From contig CAZCPY010000058.1 in assembly GCA_964499865.1 (NCBI GenBank), positions 1-18,624 of the forward strand: 18,624 nt of DNA, written 5' to 3'. Origin of the DNA: JANOGU01 sp964499865 (GTDB lineage Bacteria; Pseudomonadota; Alphaproteobacteria; Rhodobacterales; Rhodobacteraceae). Each line of letters starts with the position of its first letter. Positions within the stretch are counted from its first letter, which is position 1. Made by a program: the position numbers and the translations under genes. Under the pieces are notes generated by a model. The model saw only the letters and a list, made by a program, of their open reading frames with translations, ran no database searches and was not told where the DNA came from. Shown here piece after piece: positions 13,711-18,624 of this stretch.

Positions 13711-14604
13711 ATGAGACGCCAGACCATGACCATCGCCGACAGCATCGCCACCGCCCGCGTCCTGTCCGAGGCGCTGCCCTACCTGCAGCGCTATACCGGC
13801 GCCGTGGTGGTGGTGAAGTTCGGCGGCAACGCCATGGGGGACGAGGCGGCGATGGCCGAGTTCGCCCGCGACGTCGTGCTGATGCGGCAGGTGGGGGTCA
13901 ACCCGGTCGTGGTGCATGGCGGCGGGCCGATGATCAACGAGATGCTGGCCAGGCTGGGCATCAAGTCCGATTTCGTGCGCGGCAAGCGGGTGACCGACAA
14001 GGCGACCGTCGAGGTGGTCGAGATGATCCTGTCGGGTCTTGTGAACAAGCGGATCGTGCAGGCGATCAACGACCAGGGCGGCCGGGCGGTCGGCATTTCC
14101 GGCAAGGACGACGATCTGATGGTCTGCGAGGCGGACGACCCCGAACTGGGTTTCGTCGGCCGGCCGGTGGAGATGAACGTGCAGATCCTGCGCGACCTCT
14201 ACGGCGCGGGGCTGATCCCGGTGGTGGCGCCGGTGGCGACGGGCGTGGCGGACAACGAGACCTTCAACGTCAACGGCGACACCGCCGCGGGAGCGATTGC
14301 GGGCGCGCTGCAGGCCGACCGACTGCTGTTGCTGACCGACGTGGCGGGGGTGAAGGACCGCACGGGCCAGGTGGTCACGCAGCTGACGCCTGCCGACGTG
14401 CAGGCGATGATCGCCGACGGCACCATCGCGGGCGGGATGATCCCCAAGACCGAAACCGCGCTGTCCGCGCTGGCGCAGGGGGTGCGGGCGGTCACCATCA
14501 TGGACGGGCGGGTGCCGAATGCCTGCCTGCTGGAGCTGTTCACCGAACACGGGTCGGGCACGCAGATCCGCTCGACCGAGCCGCGGATCAAGCCGCGGCG
14601 CTGA
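13711..14604 (+). CDS. argB: Acetylglutamate kinase
   Basis: This 297-residue enzyme phosphorylates N-acetylglutamate with ATP, the second step of arginine synthesis. VVVKFGGNAM (K36), VVVHGGGPMIN (67-76), ISGKDDDLM, NVNGDTAAGAIAGAL and LLTDVAGVKD are the substrate- and nucleotide-binding segments of the family. An N-terminal helix (ADSIATARVLSEALPYLQRY) and the C-terminal FTEHGSGTQI segment are hallmarks of arginine-inhibited hexameric forms, so feedback inhibition by arginine is likely. The ATG at 13711 has GGAGG 8 nt upstream; a second ATG at 13726 lacks one. In related genomes argB often follows yihA closely, whereas here three minus-strand genes lie between. Confidence 0.97.
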   Translation: MRRQTMTIADSIATARVLSEALPYLQRYTGAVVVVKFGGNAMGDEAAMAEFARDVVLMRQVGVNPVVVHGGGPMINEMLARLGIKSDFVRGKRVTDKATVEVVEMILSGLVNKRIVQAINDQGGRAVGISGKDDDLMVCEADDPELGFVGRPVEMNVQILRDLYGAGLIPVVAPVATGVADNETFNVNGDTAAGAIAGALQADRLLLLTDVAGVKDRTGQVVTQLTPADVQAMIADGTIAGGMIPKTETALSALAQGVRAVTIMDGRVPNACLLELFTEHGSGTQIRSTEPRIKPRR

Positions 14605-14636
14605 CGCCGCAGCGGGGACCGACCGCAGCCGCAAGA

Positions 14637-14732
14637 GACCCCGTCCCGGGCTTGACCCGGGACCTCGCGCCTTTGCGCAGAGGTAACCGCCGGGTGACGG
14701 GCGGGGCCCCGGGTCAGGCCCGGGGCGGGGTC
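14637..14732. repeat. Paired alphaproteobacterial palindromic repeat between argB and ltaE
   Basis: Two 27-bp arms (14637-14663 and 14706-14732) are inverted copies of each other with three mismatches. Each arm is itself a dyad: TCCCGGG-CTTGA-CCCGGGA on the left and CCCCGGG-TCAGG-CCCGGGG on the right. The CCCGGG-CTTGA-CCCGGG type of motif is, from memory, a very common intergenic repeat in alphaproteobacteria. Lying between convergent genes, it may also end transcription from both sides. Confidence 0.8.
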
Positions 14733-14746
14733 GCGAATCCTCCAAG

Positions 14747-15775
14747 TCAGCCCGCGTGCAGCGCCGACAGGAAGCCGTCCACCTCGGCCTCGGTGGTGTT
14801 CCAGGAGGTGACCAGCCGCGCCCGTTCCACACCGTCAGGTGCAGCCCAGTCGTAGTAGACGGCGCCCGCCGCCTGCAGCCGCGCATGGGTGCCGGGCGCC
14901 CAGTCGACGAAGGCGATGTTGGCCTGCACCGGGTGCAGCGGCCGCGCGGCGTTGCCGAGGCCCGCGGACAGCCGCGCCATCGCGGCATTGGCGCGCCCCG
15001 CCAGCCGCAGCCAGAGGCCGTCGTCAAGCCAGGCCTCCATCTGCGCGGCGAGGTAGCGCATCTTGGAAAACAGATGCCCCGCCCGCTTGCGCCGCAGCTC
15101 GAACTCCCAGGCGCGGGCGGGGTCGAAGATCACCACCGCCTCGGCCCCCAGGAGCCCGTTCTTCGTGCCGCCCAAGGACAGCACGTCCACCCCCGCCTGC
15201 CAGGTCATCTCGGCCGGGCTGGCCCCCGTCGCCACCAGCGCATTGGCAAAACGCGCGCCGTCCAGATGCACCGGCAGGCCCGCGCCATGGGCCACAGTGG
15301 CCAGCGCGGCGATCTCGGCGGGCGTGTAGACGGTGCCCGCCTCGGTCACGTTGGTCAGCGTCACCGATCCCGGCTGCACCGTGTGCACGCCGATCTGGCC
15401 CAAGCTGCCGATCCGTTCGGCCAGCGCGGCGGGCGTGACCTTGCCGTGGTCGCCCGCCACGCCCACGAGCTTGGCGCCGCCCGTGAACATCTCGGGCGCG
15501 CCGCATTCGTCGGTGTTGGCATGGGCATCCGCATGGCAGAACACGGCGCCCCAGGGCGGCGTCAGCGTGGCCAGCGCCAGCGCATTGGCCGCCGTTCCCG
15601 TGGCCACGAAATGCACCGCCGCCTGCGGCGCCTCCAGCACCTCGCGCACGCGGTCCTGCGCGCGCGCCGTCACCGCATCGGCGCCGTAGCCGCGCGCCGG
15701 GCCTTCGTTGGCGCGGGCCAGTGCGGCCAGGATCGCGTCGGGGACGGCCGAGCCGTTGTCGGAGGCAAGGAACAT
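14747..15775 (-). CDS. ltaE: Threonine aldolase family protein (low-specificity L-threonine aldolase)
   Basis: This 342-residue fold-type I PLP enzyme cleaves L-threonine or allo-threonine to glycine and acetaldehyde. The N-terminal FLASDNGS is the family start. FVATGTAANALAL (57-69), HADAH (81-85), VHLDGARFANAL with D172 and R175, and the PLP lysine in LGGTKNGLLGAEAV (K205) are all present. The C-terminal domain ends DGFLSALHAG. The ATG at 15775 overlaps the stop codon of the YcgN-like gene in ATGA. It is the last gene of the maoC-ribF operon and faces argB convergently. Stereospecificity cannot be told by eye. Confidence 0.92.
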   Translation of the reverse strand: MFLASDNGSAVPDAILAALARANEGPARGYGADAVTARAQDRVREVLEAPQAAVHFVATGTAANALALATLTPPWGAVFCHADAHANTDECGAPEMFTGGAKLVGVAGDHGKVTPAALAERIGSLGQIGVHTVQPGSVTLTNVTEAGTVYTPAEIAALATVAHGAGLPVHLDGARFANALVATGASPAEMTWQAGVDVLSLGGTKNGLLGAEAVVIFDPARAWEFELRRKRAGHLFSKMRYLAAQMEAWLDDGLWLRLAGRANAAMARLSAGLGNAARPLHPVQANIAFVDWAPGTHARLQAAGAVYYDWAAPDGVERARLVTSWNTTEAEVDGFLSALHAG

Positions 15776-16218
15776 CAGGGCCGCTCCGCTATCACGTAGT
15801 TGTCCAGATCCTCGGGATCGACCTCGGTTTCCGGGATCGTCCAGCCGCGCACCGACTTGCCCGCCCTGTGCACGCTCTCGGCGTTGCCCGAGACCAGCGG
15901 GTGCCAGCGGAACAGCGCCCTGCCCTCGTGCAGGCGGCGGTAGGCGCAGGTGCGGGGCAGCCAGTAGGCGACCTGCGGCAGCTTTTCCGGCGTCAGGTGC
16001 ACGCAGTCGGGCACATGGTCCAGCCGCGTCTCGTAATGGCGGCAGCGGCAGGTCTGGCCGTCCAGCAGCTTGCACGCGACGCGGGTGAATTCCACCTCGC
16101 CGGTATCCTCGTATTCCAGCTTGTTGAGACAGCACTTGCCGCAGCCGTCGCACAGCGCCTCCCATTCCTGCGCGGTCATCTCGTAAAGCGGCACGGTTTC
16201 CCAGAAACGGTCCCTCAC
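15775..16218 (-). CDS. YcgN/YkgJ family cysteine-cluster protein (UPF0260)
   Basis: This 147-residue protein is of unknown function. It has a dense cysteine set: CDGCGKCC (C23, C26, C29, C30), then C49, CRCRHY (C57, C59), PDCVHLTP (C72) and a later TCAYRRL. The pattern suggests binding of zinc or an iron-sulfur cluster. The segments PLYEMTAQEWEALCDGCGKCC and WHPLVSGNAESVH place it in the UPF0260/YcgN group. The start is GTG at 16218, overlapping the ribF stop (GTGA), and its own stop overlaps the threonine aldolase start. Coupling to RibF suggests co-expression, not a known shared pathway. Confidence 0.92.
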   Translation of the reverse strand: MRDRFWETVPLYEMTAQEWEALCDGCGKCCLNKLEYEDTGEVEFTRVACKLLDGQTCRCRHYETRLDHVPDCVHLTPEKLPQVAYWLPRTCAYRRLHEGRALFRWHPLVSGNAESVHRAGKSVRGWTIPETEVDPEDLDNYVIAERP

Positions 16219-17129
16219 GGCAGGTCCCTCACCCGGGCCACGTCGGCATCCATCTGCGCGATCAGCGCGGGCAGGCCGGCAAACACCGCCTCGGGGCGCA
16301 GGAAATCGACCAGCGCGACGGACAGGTGCCGGCCGTAGAGGTCGCCCTTGAAGTCGAGGAGGTAGGTTTCCAGGTTCGGACGGTTCTCGCCGAACATCGG
16401 GCGCGTGCCGAGACTGGCGGCGCCGCGGTAGCGGCCCGCCTGCGGGCCGGTCAGCACGTCCACCCAGGTGGCATAGACGCCGAACCGGGGCAGGTGCAGG
16501 CCGGAGAGGTCCATGTTGGCGGTGGGAAAGCCAAGCGCGCGCCCCCGCTTTTCACCGTGGATCACGGGGCCCTCGATGCGGTGCCAGTGGCCCAGCATGG
16601 CGGCCGCGGCGCGCGGGTCGCCGTCGGTCAGGGCCTGGCGGATGGCGGTGGAGGACACCGGGCGGTCGGCCTGCGTCAGCAGCGGCGCGACGGTCACGCC
16701 GATGCCGTCGCGGGCGGCCAGGCGCGCAAGGTCGGCGGCGGTTCCGGCGCGGCCGAGGCCAAAGCGGAAATCGGCGCCCACGACGACGTGCGAAAGCCCC
16801 AGCCCGCGGTGCAGGATGCCCGCCGCGAAGGCCTCGGGCGACAGCGTCGCAAGCTGCGCGTCGAAGGGCAGCTCGAACAGCCGCTGCACCCCCAGCTTGG
16901 CCAGCCGGTTGCGCCGCGCCTCGGCGTTCATCAGGCGGAAGGCGGGGCCGCCGGGGGCGAAATGGTCGCGGGGATGCGGCTCGAAGGTGACGACCGCCAG
17001 CGGGCCGTGTCCCCGGGCCGCCTCGATCACCGCGCGGTGGCCCAGATGCACGCCGTCGAAATTGCCCATCGCCGCCGAGGCGCCGCGCGCGGAGGGGTCA
17101 AGCCCTTGCCAGTGCTGGAAGACGTCCAT
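16215..17129 (-). CDS. ribF: Bifunctional riboflavin kinase / FAD synthetase
   Basis: This 304-residue enzyme makes FMN from riboflavin and FAD from FMN. Numbering below counts from the GTG at 17132. The N-terminal adenylyltransferase domain has GNFDGVHLGH (23-32), EPHPRDHF (51-58) and VSSTAIR (159-165). The C-terminal flavokinase domain has GRALGFPTANMD (197-208) and LETYLLDFKGDLYG with catalytic Glu255. GTG (17132) and ATG (17129) are adjacent; ATG with GGGG 4 nt upstream is preferred. The gene follows the MaoC-like gene by 27 bp and overlaps the YcgN-like gene, so all are probably in one transcript. FAD from this enzyme would serve flavoproteins such as the oxidoreductase at 3446-4861. Confidence 0.96.
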   Translation of the reverse strand: MDVFQHWQGLDPSARGASAAMGNFDGVHLGHRAVIEAARGHGPLAVVTFEPHPRDHFAPGGPAFRLMNAEARRNRLAKLGVQRLFELPFDAQLATLSPEAFAAGILHRGLGLSHVVVGADFRFGLGRAGTAADLARLAARDGIGVTVAPLLTQADRPVSSTAIRQALTDGDPRAAAAMLGHWHRIEGPVIHGEKRGRALGFPTANMDLSGLHLPRFGVYATWVDVLTGPQAGRYRGAASLGTRPMFGENRPNLETYLLDFKGDLYGRHLSVALVDFLRPEAVFAGLPALIAQMDADVARVRDLP

Positions 17130-17156
17130 CACACCCCGGACGGGCCGGGGCCCGTT

Positions 17157-17600
17157 TCAGTCGAACTTGCGGCTGGGCGCCAGCACCGTCGCCTCGCCCT
17201 TGAGCACGACCGTATCGCCCACGGCGCAGCGGGTTTCAAGCGTGACACGGCGGCGCGAATGGTCGATGGCGGTGACGATCACCTCGGCCGTCACCTGATC
17301 GCCGGGGCGGACGGGAGCCATGAACCTGAGGCTCTGCGCCAGGTAGATCGCGCCGTGGCCGGGCAACTGTTCCCCGATCACCGCCGAGATCAGCCCGGCC
17401 GTCAGCATGCCATGCGCGATGCGCCCGTGGAACATCGTCGTCTGCGCATAGTCCTCGTCCAGGTGCACCGGGTTGCGGTCGGTCGTCACCTCGGCGAACA
17501 GCGCGATGTCGCGGTCGGTCACCACCTTGCGCAGCGACCGGGACATGCCGATTTCCATGTCCTCGATGACGATGGTGCCGCGCGGGGCGTTGTCGAGCAT
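17157..17600 (-). CDS. MaoC family (R)-specific enoyl-CoA hydratase-like protein
   Basis: This 147-residue single hot-dog-fold protein carries the hydratase-2 signature DRNPVHLDEDYAQTTMFHGRIAHGML, given here as DRNPVHLDEDYA (41-52) and MFHGRIAHGML (56-66). Catalytic Asp41 and His46 are both present. Such enzymes hydrate trans-2-enoyl-CoA to (R)-3-hydroxyacyl-CoA and can feed polyhydroxyalkanoate synthesis, but the true substrate is unknown. The ATG at 17600 is preferred to one at 17630 because GGGAGG lies 5 nt upstream. It is the first gene of the operon continuing to ribF, the YcgN-like gene and ltaE, with its own promoter. Confidence 0.92.
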   Translation of the reverse strand: MLDNAPRGTIVIEDMEIGMSRSLRKVVTDRDIALFAEVTTDRNPVHLDEDYAQTTMFHGRIAHGMLTAGLISAVIGEQLPGHGAIYLAQSLRFMAPVRPGDQVTAEVIVTAIDHSRRRVTLETRCAVGDTVVLKGEATVLAPSRKFD

Positions 17601-17671
17601 GTCGTCCTCCCGGTCCTGTTCGGGCTGCATTGCGGCACCCTAGCGGATGCCGCAGTGCGGCGCAAGGCGGG

Positions 17672-17699
17672 AAGGTAATATTCGTGCGCAGGGCGTCAA
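17672..17699 (-). promoter_or_regulatory. Promoter of the maoC-ribF operon
   Basis: On the minus strand a -35 box TTGACG (17694-17699) and a weak -10 box TACCTT (17672-17677) are 16 bp apart. The leader to the ATG at 17600 would be about 65 nt. The region is more A+T-rich than its surroundings, and an imperfect dyad GCGACAT-T-ATGTTGC (17705-17719) lies just upstream. Confidence 0.4.
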
Positions 17700-17738
17700 T
17701 GGAGCGACATTATGTTGCCCCGAGATCGCCGCGCGGTT

Positions 17739-18624
17739 TCAGCCCAGCATCCCCATGGCGTAGGTCGGCGAAATCTCCTGATCCGCCAGCCAGGCGGCCA
17801 GCGCGGCGGGGTCGGGGCGGCGGGGGTCGGGGCCGAAGCGCGCGGCCATCAGGCCGCCGGACAGGAACAGCGTGTCCAGCCCCTCGGCCACCGCGCCGCG
17901 CACGTCGGTGTCCCAGCCGTCGCCGATGGCGAGGATCTCGCCGTCGGTGATGCCCGCGTCGAGCGCCGCCAGGCGGCGGCGGGCAAGGTCGTAGATCGGC
18001 GGGTGCGGCTTGCCGAAATAGAGGCTGACGCCGCCCGCGGCATCATGGGCCTGCGCGAGGGCCCCGGCGCAGAACAGCCGCCTGTGGCCGAGGTCGACCA
18101 CGATGTCGGGATTGGCGCAAAGGAGTTTCAGTCCCCGCGTGCGCGCCGCCAGCAGGGTGGCGCGGTAGTCGTCCGGCGTCTCGGTCTCGTCATCGAACAG
18201 GCCGGTGCAGACGATCCCCTCGGCCTGCGCCAGGGGCACGCGGGTGATCGCGGGCTCGCGCGCGGCGAGGGCGGCAAGGTCGGCGGAAAAGTCGGTGAAG
18301 AAGGAAGCGTCCTTCTCCGGCCCGATGTGGTGGACGCGGCGGCCCACGGCACCGGTCAGCATGGCGTATTGCGCGGCCTCGCCCGAGGTCGCGATGTCGT
18401 CCCAGGCGTCCCGCGGCAGGCCCAGGCGGTCCAGCTGCGCCTCGACGGGCCCCTTCGGGCGCGGCGCGTTGGTGACCAGGATCACCCGCCCGCCGCGCGC
18501 CCGGAACGCCCGCAGGGCGGCGGCGGCCGGCGGGAACACCGCCACGCCGTCATGCACGCAGCCCCAGAGGTCGCAGAACAGCGCGCGGTAGGGGCCCGCG
18601 ATGCCGGAGAGCGCAGAGACGATG
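17739..18624 (-). CDS. HAD-superfamily class IIA hydrolase (TIGR01459-like sugar phosphatase), 5' end outside window
   Basis: The visible part is 294 residues; only a few N-terminal residues are missing beyond 18624. In-frame codons up to 18623 read IVSALSGIAGPYRALFCDLWG, the family's normal start, so the internal GTG at 18557 is not the start. Motif I is CDLWG (nucleophile Asp, with Trp at the second Asp position as usual for this group). Motif II is ILVTNAPRP, motif III includes GKPHPPIYD, and motif IV is IGDGWDTDVRGA. A C2-type cap lies between motifs II and III. It should be a Mg-dependent phosphatase on a small, possibly sugar, phosphate. It lies 138 bp upstream of the maoC operon on the same strand. 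Confidence 0.92.
   Translation of the reverse strand, partial: IVSALSGIAGPYRALFCDLWGCVHDGVAVFPPAAAALRAFRARGGRVILVTNAPRPKGPVEAQLDRLGLPRDAWDDIATSGEAAQYAMLTGAVGRRVHHIGPEKDASFFTDFSADLAALAAREPAITRVPLAQAEGIVCTGLFDDETETPDDYRATLLAARTRGLKLLCANPDIVVDLGHRRLFCAGALAQAHDAAGGVSLYFGKPHPPIYDLARRRLAALDAGITDGEILAIGDGWDTDVRGAVAEGLDTLFLSGGLMAARFGPDPRRPDPAALAAWLADQEISPTYAMGMLG

Noticed and set aside
12900..14855. 651-codon plus-strand open frame over the SDR and argB genes
   Set aside because: It runs antisense to the SDR gene and then in the wrong frame of argB, with Arg/Gly-rich composition.
1..18624. CRISPR array, toxin-antitoxin pair, defence system or biosynthetic cluster
   Set aside because: No regularly spaced palindromic repeats with unique spacers and no gene of these families was found. 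The TWCCCTG array has spacers too short and irregular for CRISPR.

Overview
The window looks like part of a chromosome from a high-G+C alphaproteobacterium of the Rhodobacterales/Rhodobacteraceae type (Paracoccus or Rhodobacter relatives). This rests on the gene order rpmH-rnpA-yidD-yidC-MOSC-yihA, the YcgN, TtcA and ArgB sequences, a lysine where the enterobacterial YidC groove has arginine, and intergenic palindromes of the kind common in that order. Assignment below order level is not possible by eye.

Layout. (1) Positions 1-1883 are the only clearly mobile part. A terminal fragment resembling an IS21-family end (1-53) abuts a large serine recombinase gene that has lost its N-terminal catalytic domain. 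A roughly 350 bp non-coding stretch follows, with phased TWCCCTG repeats and two hairpins, beside a tRNA-Arg(ACG) gene on the minus strand. (2) Positions 2009-5586, minus strand, form a three-gene operon: a VTT/DedA-type membrane protein, a mercuric-reductase-like flavoprotein disulfide oxidoreductase and a sensor histidine kinase without a response regulator. (3) Positions 5739-10039, plus strand, form a tightly packed operon for ribosome protein L34, the RNase P protein, YidD, the YidC insertase, a MOSC-domain protein and the ribosome-assembly GTPase YihA/EngB. (4) Positions 10194-13619, minus strand, hold an EAL phosphodiesterase with a dead GGDEF domain, the tRNA thiolase TtcA and an SDR oxidoreductase. 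(5) argB (plus) has its own promoter, which overlaps a palindrome. (6) Positions 14747-18624, minus strand, hold threonine aldolase, a YcgN-like cysteine-cluster protein, RibF, a MaoC-like hydratase and a HAD-IIA phosphatase that runs off the window.

Many neighbours overlap by ATGA or GTGA, which indicates translational coupling. Sigma70-like promoters are visible for tRNA-Arg, rpmH, argB and the maoC-ribF operon. Most of the window is ordinary housekeeping DNA and I see no convincing new multi-gene system. The items most worth a second look are the phased TWCCCTG array beside the broken recombinase, the C10 tract inside the histidine kinase gene, the 10-bp tandem repeat that supplies the stop codon of the EAL gene, the palindrome in the argB promoter, and the VTT-oxidoreductase-kinase operon.
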